Assembly (NCBI RefSeq): GCF_963678635.1
Contig: NC_087063.1
Coordinates: 65,896,471-65,960,470 of the forward strand
From: Symsagittifera roscoffensis
Lineage: Eukaryota > Xenacoelomorpha > Acoela > Convolutidae
Length of the DNA stretch: 64,000 nucleotides
Reading direction: 5' to 3'
The first letter of the stretch is position 1. Every line of letters begins with the position of its first letter. A model generated the notes under the pieces. The model was not told the origin of the DNA. It ran no database searches and saw only the letters and a list, made by a program, of their open reading frames with translations. A program made the position numbers and the translations under genes. Shown piece after piece: positions 11,245-23,284 of this stretch.

Positions 11245-11572
11245 CACCGCCGGATTTAGGGGGCGGGGAACGTTTGGGCCTTTGTGCAATTTTGAGATAT
11301 CCATTTTAAACTTACTGACCCTCAAAAAATTTTTAAAAGCTCCTTGGGCGCCAAAACATTCTAAACATGAAGGGGATGCGCTCGCCAAAACTTAAAAAAA
11401 CTGCCTAAAAATGCCTTTTTAAAAAAAAAATTGGGCTGCCGCGCAGAACATTTGGTCAAAATATGGCTTTTATAGTAATTTGGTAGAGCTCAAAAAATCA
11501 AATTGGTCAATCTAAAATTTTTTTTTTTGAAAATCCGCCCCTCCCCTTGAGAAATTCCTGGATTCACCCCTG
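11245..11572. mobile_element. Degenerate hAT-type MITE
   Basis: The right end reads GGATTCACCCCTG and the left end aligns with its inverted form, the pattern of hAT terminal repeats (CAGGGGYGGATCC-like). The flanks ATAACAAA (11237-11244) and GCAACAAA (11573-11580) agree at six of eight positions, as expected for an old 8-bp target duplication. The interior near 11440-11560 resembles the 159-bp element at 44260-44418. There is no coding capacity. Confidence 0.55.
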
Positions 11573-11580
11573 GCAACAAA

Positions 11581-12054
11581 AACATTAAAAAATTTGAGAG
11601 CTTTTCAAATAAATGGTCTAGAAAAACATATAAAATACGAATTTCATAAATTCAAGACTTAGTTATAAACGCAAAAAAAACAAGCTTTTTATTTAAAAAA
11701 TATTGATATGGATTCAGTATTCGGGGTCTACGCTTCAAAATGGTGATAAAGTTTTTTGGACAGTATTGACAATTTTCTCTAAAATTGTTTGTGACCATAA
11801 CAAATGCTAGTCATCTAATTTTTGTATGTAGAAACTGTATGCTTAGCATTTGTTTAACAAAAAGTTTTCCTAATTTTTATTGACATGCATCGATGTTCAT
11901 GCCAAAACAGCAGAAGAAAAAATTCAGAAATCGGTTTCTGTGAATTTGAAAATATGCATGAATTTTGTTGGACTAGCATTTTTCCTGCCGAAACATAGAG
12001 ATTAATTTCATAAGTTGTGGGTTAATAAACATTAAATCAAGCACTATATTTTGG
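11581..12054. other. AT-rich spacer
   Basis: Nothing is recognised except one more copy of the ATGCTAGTCAT-type motif near 11805. Confidence 0.4.
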
Positions 12055-12390
12055 CTCGGTTCGACCTATGATTTGATTGGCTCGACCTATGTTTCGGCTG
12101 TGTTCGAAATATGTTTCGACTGTGCTCGACTTATGTTTCGACTGTGCTCAAACTATACCTATATTTCGGCTGTTTATTTCGGATATGTCGACTGTGCTCG
12201 ATCTATGTTTCGATTTACTCCACCGAAATTGAGTATGTTTCTATTGTGCTCGTCTTTTGTTTCGACTGTTTTCGGCCTATTTTTGGACTGTGCTCGACCT
12301 ATATTTCAACTTTCTTGACCAAAATTGGGTAATTCTTGGTTGTGATCGACTTATTTTTTGCTTTTCTCGACCAAAATCGGGTAAGTTTCG
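12055..12390. repeat. Minisatellite with a unit of about 21-23 bp
   Basis: Degenerate tandem units of the form TGTGCTCGACCTATGTTTCGAC repeat about a dozen times. Some are mutated or interrupted (for example 12220-12240 and 12315-12335). Frames open in two phases across it are products of the repeat, not genes. Confidence 0.75.
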
Positions 12391-12954
12391 ACTCTTGAAC
12401 TAACTTGAAATCCGATGCAAGAAGTCAGTGAATTGAAGTGCATGAAACAGGTTTTCTCGTAAAAAGGGAACTTCGAAACGTTCAAAGTACAGGTCAATTT
12501 CGGCATCAATTTCTGTTGCTCAGATAAGTTGAAGCCCGCGCGATCGAAAAAACTTCCTCGGTTTGACATTGAAGCCTGGTTCAACCAAACTTTCTAATAC
12601 TAGAAAGAAACATGACGCCAAAAATTAGTCAACTACAAATTTTAGGAAGATTCATCATACTTTGAGAGCATACTTTTTACTTTACAACTTTTTTTACACC
12701 AGTTGCGAAAAAAAAATCAAGCCAATTGTTACAAAAAGTGGTTGAAGAACTATATCATGTTAACCAAAAAGCATTCTGCAACATCTATGGTGTTTCGACT
12801 CCAAAACATTACATTTAAAATGTTTTATTTCACTACGACCATATTCCAAGTTTTTTCAAATGAACTAAGTTTCTCAAGCTTCATTGGGCTGGAACTTTTT
12901 TATTCCAACTTTCGAATATTTGTGCTCAATTGGTTTTTTTCTTCGACTTAAGAA
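12391..12954. other. Spacer without recognisable feature
   Basis: No gene is supported. Short frames on both strands overlap one another and show no motif. Confidence 0.4.
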
Positions 12955-13800
12955 TTCGGAGTTTTTTTTTGCCGGAAAGTATTGTTTTGTAGAGCTGAAG
13001 GTGGAAAAATGACCTACTTTTGTTTTTTGCAAAGTTATAAGTGTTAAAAGATTGCCAATATGGCCAATTTGAGGCAATTAACGCGCGATATATTTGGCGC
13101 GATTCATGTGCAAGCGGAGATTGAATCCGTCGTAGAAACCGTTCAAAAGTCTTTGAAGCCAGCTTTTTCTTATAATTTATACGTTACTAGGAGCTAATTC
13201 TGTTACCTTGTTTCTTTTACGTTATCTGGGGGGATGATTAAAAAAAGCCTCGAAAAACAGCAAAAATACTTTCTTTCTTCCTGTCGAAAAATTCATCATG
13301 TTTTTAAAAGTGAACACTGCTTCATAGAACTTAAAAGGCAGTCGGAACATTCAAGTCTTCGCCCTGATGCGAGCAGTGTCGTTGTTCCGACTTTCATAAT
13401 GAAAGTAACGGAATACTTGTGCTATGATGGTTTTTTTCAGACAAAATTCGACTTTTTGAATCTTCAAAAGCTATTGTTGTCTTTAGCTTAAATTTAAAAC
13501 ACATTTTTAACCTATGGCCAATTTTTATAGAGTCATGGGGTTTACTCACTGCCACTTTGGCCAATTTGGAACAATTAACGCGCTCTATTTTGCGCTATTA
13601 ACGCGTAAGCAGAGATATTTTTGTCTTAGAAATCGTTCCAAATTGGTTGAAGGAAGCTGATTTGCCAGAATTGATTTTTTACTAGGAGCAAAATCTATCA
13701 CTATGTACATAATATGGCGTGTGGGGGATGATTTGGTAACTTCACAAATGATATAATTCCCAAATGTCATAAAAAATAAATTAATTCCCAAATGACAAAA
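12955..13800 (+). repeat. Satellite-like family A, two tandem monomers
   Basis: Two diverged monomers follow each other and join near 13383. Shared landmarks are GTTCCGACTTTC...AAGTAACGGAATA at the start, TTTGGGACAATTAACGCGC-type and CGTTCCAAATTGGTTGA-type segments in the middle, GGGGATGATT late, and GCAGTCGGAACATTCA followed by a CAGGGC/GCCCTG-type hairpin at the end. No protein is encoded. Other members lie at 16733, 18566, 19021, 20574 and 27462. Confidence 0.7.
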
Positions 13801-14771
13801 ACAATTTTAATAAATGTGTGTTTTTTTTGAGGCTTGAAAACTTAAGACCTTTCCAGACAGTTTTTACGCCTTATTTTGTTCATTTGTCAAAAAATTACTA
13901 ATTACTTACATTACGAGGCCAAACTGTGCACTGGATAGGATCAGAATTTTGTGTCTGTATGTTCCTGGATTCCAGAGCCAAGTCTTTAAACATGTTAAAA
14001 TTTTGTCTGAACGATCAAAGAAAATTAAACAACAAAAGAAAAACAAAGGGAGCGTCCTTGTTGCGGAATCCGCTTACAATGCACAAAATGCACAGTTTGA
14101 CCTCGTAATGTAACAACAATTAATTTAAGCAACACTATCAGGTTCTTATAAAATTGAGCCAATTTGAAAAATTTAAAAAAGGACGGGTTTGCAATTTGTA
14201 TTATGAGTGATAATTTATAAAAAAAAATCGAAATTGCAACCGAAAAATCATTCAATTTCACCCGGCCATATGCCCTACTATTACCACTATGAAGATCTCA
14301 CTTTAAAAACAAAAGTTGTTTCGGAATTTTTCGAGACCCCACTCGAGTCAATTGCCCAAAGCTACAAAAAAATTCTAGTCGGAACCAGTGATACAAGTCT
14401 CTTCGCACTCAGAATTGTAAAATTGACTTTGTATCGCCAACGATACACATTGATGCCAAAGGGCCCTAAAAGTATCGAATCGTTAAGAATTCGATTTGAA
14501 TGAGCAGAAACGCAGAACGGAAAAAAGTTTTATTAAAACTCGACAGAGAGTGGGGTATTGTCATATGTTCTGGCGATTGGCAATTGCGCTGTGGAAACGT
14601 AGAGATACTCTTTCTAATGAAACTTTTAAATCGTCCCCGAAATTTTTTTTTACCACTCTTACGGTATTTTTGGAGTATTTGAAAATTCAAAACTCTCTTG
14701 ATATGGCGTTTGCTTCAAAATAAAACGACAGGACTGTATTGACGAACGCTACAAATTATATCAAGAAAACT
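13801..14771. other. Spacer without recognisable gene
   Basis: Nothing is supported. A 98-codon plus-strand frame at 14207-14503 has a mixed composition but no recognisable motif and no splice-site support, so I do not call it a gene. Confidence 0.35.
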
Positions 14772-15017
14772 TCAAAGAATGGACCTGTAATTTAAAATCG
14801 AAGGAATTATCTGCGACTTTGAGCTAGGATTCAAGGTGAGATACAAAGTTTCTGTAACTTCTAACCTCGACATCGTAATCTGTTTTTGAGACCACCATGG
14901 TACTTCCACCATAGGCGCTTCTGGGGTTGTCGGTGAAGCAGGCGCCGATGCGACGGGTGCCTGTCCATAGAGTTTACTAGGTAAAATCAATGGCCAGGCA
15001 TTTTTCACTTCGCACAA
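14772..15017 (-). other. Candidate exon with a Pro/Ala-rich frame
   Basis: A locally GC-richer minus-strand frame of about 80 codons reads through a Pro/Ala/Ser-rich segment (about residues 20-38) and then PWWSQKQ. GAG|GTTAGA near 14865 and TTAAATTACAG|GTCC near 14788 could be donor and acceptor of a very short intron. The product is not recognised and may be a relic. Confidence 0.2.
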
Positions 15018-15416
15018 ACTTGACCGACAACCCTCAAAAACGTCTCATACATAAAATCTATGATGGTCTCAAAAACCATTTACGACCACTAGGAGCCGAG
15101 TTTCAGAAATATTCAGAGCCGGTCAGCAACAGAAACAGACTTTCCCAAAGTCAGAATTCGAGGATGTTATTTTTATTTTTCCAAAGCAATTTCGTCTAAA
15201 CTAAATATTTGCGACTATTTACACCTGACAAAAATAATAGAAGACTAAACCAATTTATTCAAAAGTTCAGTAGAATTTCTACCAGTGTTCCGCCGAACAT
15301 TTTACGAGCTACTTAAAGAAACATCAACAAGTTTATGATTTCACGATTTACAAATCTCATTGTCTTTTAAAACCAATTTCCACCAATTATCTACAATGTT
15401 CATGCCAGACAGAGCA
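15018..15416. other. Spacer without recognisable feature
   Basis: I see no feature I can support here. A 69-codon plus-strand frame at 14990-15199 has no motif. Confidence 0.35.
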
Positions 15417-15782
15417 CTCTGAGAACAAAAATGCGTCTGAAAGCTACAACAATCGGCTGATTACACGAGTAGGTGTTCGTTAATTTATGGGTGTTCGTTA
15501 AAAATTTACAAAATGAAGAAAACTTGGCAAGAAGATCTTACAGGCGATTCCAATTGGGCTAAGCAACTGCGGGAATATTTTTGTGAGCCCTCTGAGAACA
15601 GAAATGCATGTAAAAGCTACAACAATCGGCTGATTACACGAGTAGTCGTCGACTTCGCCCAAATTTTTGGGTGTTCGTTAAAACTTTGTAAAATGAAGAA
15701 AACTTGGCAAGAAGATCTTACAGGCGATTCCAATCGGGCAACCAAGCTGATGTTATTGAACAAAAAATTTGGAGAAAATTGA
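15417..15782 (+). repeat. Tandem duplication containing a short open frame
   Basis: A segment of about 175-180 bp occurs twice: CTCTGAGAACA...ATGCGT at 15417 and 15591, GAAGAAAACTTGGCAAGAAG at 15516 and 15696. Copies are near-identical except for a deletion in the first. An 89-codon frame (15513-15782) spans the join, so the block KKTWQEDLTGDSN appears at its residues 2-14 and again near residue 62. This could be a duplicated exon or simply a duplicated non-coding segment; I do not recognise the protein. Confidence 0.6.
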
Positions 15783-16732
15783 ACGCAATGATTTTCAATG
15801 TGAAACAGATTCGAAGCCCAATTGTTTGTTATTGACGAATATTGGGATAGTATTTCAGAAATCTGCCAAAACTTCAGAAAACTCCAGAAATCTACAAAAT
15901 ATAAAAATCTCTTCACTTTTTCTTTCTGTTGAATATTCCAGTAATATTATTTTTAAAGTTCATTTAAATCCTACTGCCACTTTTTGAAAATATGACTATT
16001 TATGATATTTGGGAAATCAACAAATTTTATTCCATTTAGGAATTTTTTTGAAGTTTGTGCCATTTGGGAGTTTTTTGAAATTTATGCCAGCTGGGAATTA
16101 TGAATTTTTTATGCCATTTGAGAATTATGTCAAATTACTTTTATAAAAACAACTTTGAATCTTCCTCCATCAAAAAAACCAAACTAAATTTCATAACAGA
16201 ATACGCGCCAATCAAAAAAAAAGGAATTTTTGCGCTGATTAATTATAGTAATTTGATAAAATCGGTAATTATCATGGCCTTATTTTACGACCGTTAGCAT
16301 GGTTTTGTAACGATGCCCATAATTGTACGACCACAGCTCTAACTTCCCTAACAAACAAATTATTTTTATGAGTAGAGGCACTTGGCTATCGAATTCAATT
16401 ACATTTAAAACCTGCAAGACATCTCGGGACTTTGTTTTAGATGCGGATTTCCATTAACAAACGCAGTTTGGCCTTGAGAGCGAATATCCCTGGTTTCCAC
16501 AACTCTTCAGTGGAATTCGCAGTCGTTTTCCTCAATATGATCATTTGTCAGTTTTTCGGGAAGTCAATGTTAAAGTGCCGAATTCACGGGCGACGGGCAA
16601 CTGTGAATTCTAGTGACAAAATGAAAAATTGTGAAACCCAGTGGAATTTTGTGAATTTCGATGCAACAGCAAAAACGCACTCAGAAAAAAGCATGCCGAA
16701 CTGAATTAAAATGCCATTTTTTTACTGTCGAA
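15783..16732. other. Spacer without recognisable gene
   Basis: AT-rich sequence. Near 16010-16130 there are three or four degenerate copies of a motif like TTATGCCATTTGGGAATTTTT. An 87-codon plus-strand frame at 16441-16704 has no recognisable motif. Confidence 0.4.
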
Positions 16733-17900
16733 TAAAATGTGGGAATATTTATGCTTGGGGTGGTTTTCTTATCAACTTTTCAACAGAGCATTTTTGACGG
16801 TATTTTTATACCATCTAAAAGATATTGCTGTCTGAAACTCAAATTTAAAAAGATTTTTTACCTGTGATTTTTTCTTCACAAAGTTATAAATTTTAAAAAT
16901 TGGGACTATTTTGACTGTTATAATTCAAATTGGGATGATTGCCTCGGTATAAATTTCGTTCTATTAAGGATGAAGCGGCAAACTAAACCATTCCGAGTTG
17001 AACTGAGTTAAGCAGTTTGCTTTTAATGATACATTACCAGACTCAAAGTATTTCACTTTACTTTTTACATAGCTTGTGGGGGATGAAATTAAGAACTAAA
17101 AGTTTTGAAAAAAAAACATTCAAAGTTTTCTCATTCGTCGATTACTTTTGCACGTGTTCAACGGCCCTGATGTAAGATTAGAGTAGTCTTGCTGTTCCGA
17201 TTTTCGAAGAAAAAGCGGAGTATCTATGCTTGATGTGTTTTTGTTTTCAGTTCGAAGAAAATGGACTATTTATGCACGGTGTAGTTTTTTATTCCGTCAA
17301 ATTTCGCCGATCGAAATAGTAGTTTTCAACTAAAGTGTTTTATACCCCATGAAGATATCGACTTCCTGGGTTCAAATTTAGAAAGATATTTTACCTCCAA
17401 ATTTTTTGTTAAGTTCTGGGGGTTTTAATTGTTCTGGGGTAAATAATGCGCGCTATCAAGAGTTTAATCATAGTGGTGACAGAGTAACGCGAATTATCCC
17501 ACTCAGCAAATGCGTTCCAAATTAAATTGAGGCTGGCTAATCGGTCGTATTAATTTCATACCCGCTTTCAATTTATATTTAAAAAAAAACAAAAATAAAC
17601 TATTATAATCGATAAAAAATGGATTGTAATGTAATTGTTTTTGGAAGCAATACAACCCCAATATAATCGGTTATAATCGATTATAATCAATTTTTTATAA
17701 TAACTTATATTCAAAAAATTTTATCAAAAAAAATCAATTTTAATTGATTATAATGGAATATAATTATTTTATTAAAATCTTTCGGTGTGCTGTTTTCATT
17801 TTTTTAGAATAATATTAAACTTAACTTAGTTTGTTTTAATCTCTGGCTAAATTTCAACCTTTTTTCACTCGCGTTTTTTCGAACTCAAACAAACCCCTCC

Positions 17901-18012
17901 CCACGCGTTTACCACACCCCACTAAGCAATAAACACCACCGGGACATGTAATTATGTAGTACAGGTAGACGTGGGGTGTATAGTGTTTAGTGGGTGTGTG
18001 CTAAACACGTGG
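17901..18012. repeat. GC-rich inverted repeat (hairpin)
   Basis: Left arm 17901-17937 and right arm 17975-18012 are imperfect reverse complements over about 36 bp, separated by a loop of about 37 bp. The arms contain CCACGCGTTTACCACACCCC and its counterpart. Confidence 0.6.
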
Positions 18013-18060
18013 AGAGAAGCGTGGTTTGGGTTTAAATGTGGTGAAGGAGTGGTAGATGAG

Positions 18061-18122
18061 GGACGAGGGGGGAGGACGTGGGGGGACATGATGGGACGGG
18101 GGGGGGGGGCGTGGGGAGGGGG
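18061..18122 (+). other. G-run tract, possible G-quadruplex
   Basis: At least five runs of three or more G lie within 62 bases, one of them 13 G long, in otherwise AT-rich DNA. It abuts the hairpin at 17901-18012. Confidence 0.6.
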
Positions 18123-19460
18123 AATTTCTACACATTGACCGCCCCTGAATGAACGTGTTCCTTCGAGTTTTGCAGAAAGATGCAAAAGTTAGAGTAATAA
18201 TTTACACAAATATTATTCAATTTTCATAGATTTTATGTAAAAAAAATGATCAATTGTATTGAAAACAAAAATGGATTTTGATCGATTATAATGGATTTTA
18301 ATGGATTTTTATTTTTCGAAAATGATCGATTAAAATGGATTAAAAATCCATTACATTGTCTAATTTTGCCATGATAATCGATTATATAGAAAAAATTTTA
18401 CTCAGCAAAAATGCATTATAATCGTGCGGGTATGACTCAAAATTTCACACTTTGATTTTGTCCGAAATTTAAATGTTTTCAATATTTTTTTTTCCAATAA
18501 ATTATTCGATATGAACTAATGAACAACGGGAACTTTCAGGGCTTTGCCCTGGTATACGAGCAGTCTTATTTTTTATTAAGTCAGTTTTCGATTTCTTATT
18601 TAAACGTTTTTGACGGAATATTTCTATACCTGCTGAAATATATTGTAATCCTGAGCTCAAACATAAAAATACATATAACACTTTTTGTAAAGTAACGGGG
18701 GTTTAAAAATTGCTAAATTGGACAATTTTTAACAATTAAGGGGCAATATTTTATGTTCTTATAACACGTTGAAGCGGCGGACTAATGCGTTACAAATTGA
18801 ACGGAGGCCAGCAATTTAATTCTATTAACACAATAAAAGAGACTAAAATTACCATCAGTACTTTATATAGCGTGTGGAGAGATAAAATTAAGAAACACAG
18901 AAATACAATTTTTTCTTTCTCAATTATTTTGCCAATTATTCAACCATAAAACTTTTAATTGGTGTTAAGGGCAGTTGGAACATTCAAGGTTTCCCCCTGC
19001 TATAGGAATAGTCTTGTTGTTGCGACTTTTGAAGAAAACGGAATATTTATGCACGGTTTGGTTTTTTATTCAGTAAATTTTCACCGATCAAAATCATAAT
19101 TTTCAACAAAAGTAAAAATTTATTTCACCTGCGATTATATTTTTTTGTAAAGTCATGGGGATTTGAAAATTGCCAAATGTTCTGGACTAAGTTATGAGCG
19201 CTTTGAAGAATTTTTTCATAATGCTGAGAGCGTAACGCGAATTATTTATGCGTGGCGATTTATCCCACACAACAAAATCGTTCCAAACTGAATTGAGGGT
19301 AGCTAATTGATCGTATTAATTTCGTACACATCAAAATTTTACATATTCATATTGTCCAAAATGTATAAGGTTTCAATATTTTCTGTTCAAATTAATGGAC
19401 AGTCGGAACATTCAGGGCTTTGCCCTGATAAACGAGCAATTTTGTTTCGTGTTAAATTTC

Positions 19461-20573
19461 GTTGAAAAATCTTTGTCTTACTTGGCGAAGGAGACCAGAA
19501 TGCATCAACAGGAAACATTATGACGTCAATTCCGCCAAATCGATTTTTATCCCACGTTGATTTTGATCCAAACTGAGAGAGATCGAAGTAGTACCATGTT
19601 AACTAGGTAGTCTTAGCTGTTCATACGCCCTCTCTTCGTTTACACCAATGACAAGTATCAAGTGGCAATTTATAAAAACATTGTCCTTGAAATAAGGCAT
19701 TACAAGTCACAATGTTTTTTGTCCGAGAAGTTTCAATAGTTTCTCTGCGATATCTTGATAATTGACCGCTTCTTTTTGAGAGTTCGTTCCAAACAACAGT
19801 GTATTGTTGCTCTATTTTCTGACTGTTAGAGTATCAAAAAAGATAAAAACTCTAGTGGGTAGTCAAAGGGAAGTATATTCAAAAAACGGATCAAATACGC
19901 ACAGATCTCAATCAATTAAAAGTCATACGAAGATTGTTTTTTGTTTTGGTATCTATATAAAACATTTGTTCCAGCTTTTAAAGGTATCTATTTTACTAGC
20001 TTGAGAAAAAAACCGGGACTAAAGCCGCTCAAGATTTAAGCAGGTTTTGAGTTTTTGGAACCGGACTACGCTCAAACCGCACATAAACCACCCGAACCGC
20101 TCAAAAACTCTTCAAACCGATTGAAAACAGCTCAAAAATCCTGCATAGCAAGAACTGCTGAAACCGCTCAAATCTTGATTGATTGGTAAAAAATTATCGG
20201 TGGCTTGATATGAAAATAGGGATTAATTATGTTTTCTTTTGCTGGATTGAAATGCTAGTCACCCATTGGCTAGTACAATCAGCAAAAATTTTCCGTCTAC
20301 CCTTAACTTCTATTAGATAATTTTTGATGCAATTGATGAAGTTTTCGAATTTTTCCAGAGTTTTTTTTGTCTAAGTAGAGTACAAATTGAAGTACTTAGC
20401 ATCTAATAACATTTTGATAGCTTTAAAATGTTACTTATATTAAGCTTTGAACGTTTTTTGAGCAGGGGTGGTTTTTGAATAGCACGAATTAAATCATGTG
20501 TTAATTATCTCAAACTGGCAATTTCCAACCTCAAAAACTTACAATAAATGATCGCCAATACATCTTTTTTTGT
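19461..20573. other. Spacer with a short AACCGCTCAAA-type repeat
   Basis: No gene is recognised. At 20025-20170 degenerate copies of AAACCGCTCAAA occur about six times. The rest is AT-rich with no supported feature. Confidence 0.4.
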
Positions 20574-21275
20574 TCCGACTTTCGTAACAAAAGTAACGGA
20601 ATATTTGTGCTCGGGTTAGTTTTTTAGAATTTTTGACGGATATTGTTGTCTTGAGCTCAAATTTGAAAAGCTATTTTACCTATGATCATTTTGCAAAAAG
20701 TTATAGGGTTTCAAGGTTGCCAATATTACCAATTTAGGACAATTACCGCGCGTTATTTTTCGTACTATTAACGCGCAAGCGGAGATTTAATCCCCCATAA
20801 AAATTGTTCTAAATTGGTTGAAACAGGCTATTTGTACTTTACTTGGCGAGTGGGTAGATGATTTTAAAAAAAACTCACAATTTTTGAAAATTTTTTTCCT
20901 TGAAAAATTCATCATTCTTTTAAAGTAAACACTGCTTCATAGACCTTAAAAGACAGTCCTTAAAAGACCTTAAAAGGCTTTGCCCTGATACGAGCAGTCT
21001 TGTTTGATTTTGTCTAGAGACATCAACAGTTTTCAGATGAATTAAAAACATCCAGTCAAATCAGCTAGTTAGAAAAACGGATTATCTGAAAACATAAATT
21101 GTTCTAAAATGAATTGAGGTGAGCTAATTGGTCTTAATTATTTCAAATGCGACTCAAATTTAGCACATATAATTTGATGTTGTCTGTCTAAAAATCGTAG
21201 CTTGTCGATATTTCATCAAGCAAAAACTATTTGAGACCAAGTAATGGGCAGTCGGAACATTCAGGGCTTGGCTAT
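20574..21275 (+). repeat. Satellite-like family A, one monomer plus a fragment
   Basis: A monomer starts with GTTCCGACTTTCGTAACAA near 20574 and ends with GGCTTTGCCCTGATACGAGC near 20997. A truncated second copy covers about 21095-21275 and ends in GCAGTCGGAACATTCAGGGC. Confidence 0.65.
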
Positions 21276-21282
21276 GATTCAG

Positions 21283-21830
21283 GGCTTCGCATTCGGAAGT
21301 TTTTGACGTTTTCCAAGTTTTCTCACTGTTCTCGAAAACTAGGCATTCAAGTTCGAGATTCAGCATTCAATCGAAAATACACGTTATTCGAATCTTCCAG
21401 GTATAAGTCAGTGCAATCATCCTTTGCAGTCACAACTTCAATCAAATGAACAGGTCCCGGGAAAAATCAACTACTCAGCTCAACTATGTTTTCAGTTTTT
21501 TATCAACATTGTTAATAGGTGTCTAGCTTGCATTAGGCCCCTAGTTTCAACTATAATTTATTGTTTGCTTTTATGTTAAACGGGTTCGTCATATGTTTTG
21601 TCGGCTTAAGCAGCTTATATTGCGTAGTTTTCATGGTGATCTTTTGAATGCGTTTGTCTGTTTCTTTTTGACTACATTTTTGTTTTCGGCTTAATGAGGG
21701 CCGAATCAATTTTTGTCAATTTAGTTGATTTTCTCTCAACGATTCTAACGGTCTGCTGAGGTTGTTGATGAACCTTGCTTTAAATTTGATGTCATGATAT
21801 CGATAGCTTTTTGATGACTGCAAGAGCAAG
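21283..21830 (+). repeat. Dispersed repeat family B, copy 1
   Basis: Shares with copies 2 and 3 the segments GTTTTCCAAGTTTTCTCACT, GAAAATACA...TTATATGAATCTTCC, GTTAATAGGTGTCTA...TTAGGCCC and GGCTTAAGCA.CTTATATTG in the same order. It is non-coding. Confidence 0.6.
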
Positions 21831-22369
21831 ATACTTGTTTTTGGGAGCTACGCTTTTTTTCCAAAAAGCAACCTTTAAAAAACTCTGCTGACATTTTCAA
21901 TTCTGCTAACATGCTAAACTGGTTTAAAAAGTTTTTCAGTTCGTTTGAGACAAAGCTTAGGTTTTCGAAAAAAAAAAAGATTTTTTTTTTCAGATTTGTT
22001 GTTTACGTCATGATTTCTTTCGGCTCATTAAATGCATTTTTTTCAAATGCAGTCTCTTATCTGGTACGTGTTTCAACAAGTTTCTTTCTGAAGCTTGGGT
22101 TTATATTTTTTCATTGAGACGGTTCCTAATTGAGAAAAAAAACAAGTGTACATGAAAAGGCATGGGATTTGGTTTTTAGTTTTTGTTGTTGTTGCGTCAA
22201 TTTTCTCAAAGTTTTCGGTTTTCCTTAAAGACTCATTTACCATTTTTCAGGAAATTAGTTTCAATGGAAATATCGTTCATTCCCTTGTCTGCCTGTTTTA
22301 TTGTCGCATTTGTTTCTACTTGTGTAGTAAGATTTTAGAGATAATTTTTTGATTTTTTTTTCTCAAAAG
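21831..22369. other. Spacer without recognisable gene
   Basis: T-rich sequence. Two plus-strand frames of 68 codons (21911-22117 and 22146-22352) are Phe-rich translations of T-rich DNA and are not called. Confidence 0.4.
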
Positions 22370-23280
22370 CAACCCTCCTATATTCGATTTTTTGAGTTCA
22401 ATCGAAAAAATATTTGGAGTAAATTCCGCTCCATTAGCGTTCATGTCCAAATTCTTTTTAGCTACAGAAAAGACAAATTTTTGATTTTTTGACCGTTTTT
22501 AGAAACCTCTTGAGTTTCCGCAAAAAAAAACATTTCTTTTTTCAAATCTGAGATTTTGGGTTCAATGGATAGAAATGGTTGCGAGAAAGTTCTCTGCAAA
22601 TTGGTGTATTCATTTTGCACAAAAAATTATGTTCCTCGGAAAAGTTCTTGTTTGATTTTTTGATAGTTTTTTGAAAAATTATAAATTGTCTGAAAGACTA
22701 CTCTCCAGCTTTAGGCTTAAACATAAGAACGGGCTGTGAAAAATTTTCCTGCAAAGTGGACCAAACTTTTTTATAGTCTTCTGAGACATCAAGTTTTTGA
22801 TTTAAGACCAATTTTCGAAACTTTTTGAGTTTAAAACTTGCCTCCCAAACTTCACGTTTTGGGTTCAATAAAAAAGGGGATTTTGGGAGCTACCCTTAAG
22901 CAAGTGATCTTTTTTTTTGTTTTAGAAAAGTGCTATGGCTTTCAGAAAAAGCAATTTGATTCACTTTTTGACCATGTTTTGGAAGCATAATTGTTTTGTG
23001 GCAAAATCTGACAGTTTTTTTTTCAAATCTACCCTGCCAAGCCTCAGATTATAATTTCAGTTTAAAAAAGTCCTGTATTTTTGCTCAATAAGTTGGTACG
23101 TTTTTTTCTCGTGAAAAGTTTGCAACACTCGAAAAAGTCAAAAATATTTTTTTTTTGTGAGCATTTTTGGGAAATTTTTTGACTTTTCTTAAACACTATC
23201 CTACCAAATCGGAGATTAAGTATTAAATCGGCTTAACTTGTTGCGAATTTCTGTTCTGGAGAATTATTGACTCTATATTT
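22370..23280 (+). repeat. Degenerate tandem repeat, unit about 170-190 bp
   Basis: About five very diverged units each contain CTCAAATCT-type, GATTTTGGGTTCAAT-type, TTTTTGATTTTTTGACC-type and TTTTGAGTTT-type segments in order. There is no coding capacity. Confidence 0.45.
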
Positions 23281-23284
23281 TTTT

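Larger units (their letters stand above)
17562..18437. mobile_element. Probable insertion within satellite family A
   Basis: The block begins CATACCCGC and ends GCGGGTATG, and the flanking satellite sequence continues on either side when compared with the monomers near 19320 and 21140. The junctions are compatible with a TA target duplication (CATA|CCCGC ... GCGGG|TATG), but the terminal repeat is very short. Inside, both ends are full of ATAATCGATTATAAT-type palindromes, and the middle holds a GC-rich hairpin and a G-run tract. No transposase is encoded. Confidence 0.45.
16733..19460 (+). repeat. Satellite-like family A, array of four diverged monomers
   Basis: Monomers start near 16733, 17186, 18566 and 19021. 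Each keeps the order ...GGAATATTTATGC, CACCTGTGATTTTTT-type, CGTTCCAAATTGAATTGA-type, GTGTGGGGGATGAAATTAA-type and, at the end, CAGTCGGAACATTCAGGGC with a short hairpin (best at 18537-18553 and 19406-19424). The second monomer is interrupted by the insertion at 17562-18437. No protein is encoded. Confidence 0.65.

Noticed and set aside
12073-12332. Overlapping Cys/Phe/Tyr-rich plus-strand frames
   Set aside because: They are translations of the 21-23-bp minisatellite in two phases.
13353-13400. Rho-independent terminator-like hairpins (CAGGGC...GCCCTG)
   Set aside because: The sequence is eukaryotic and the hairpins are fixed parts of the satellite monomer.
14207-14503. 98-codon plus-strand frame of mixed composition
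   Set aside because: No motif, no splice or promoter support, and similar frames are expected by chance in this length of DNA.
17952-18185. Pro/His-rich minus-strand frame
   Set aside because: Translation of the G-run tract and hairpin within a non-coding insertion.
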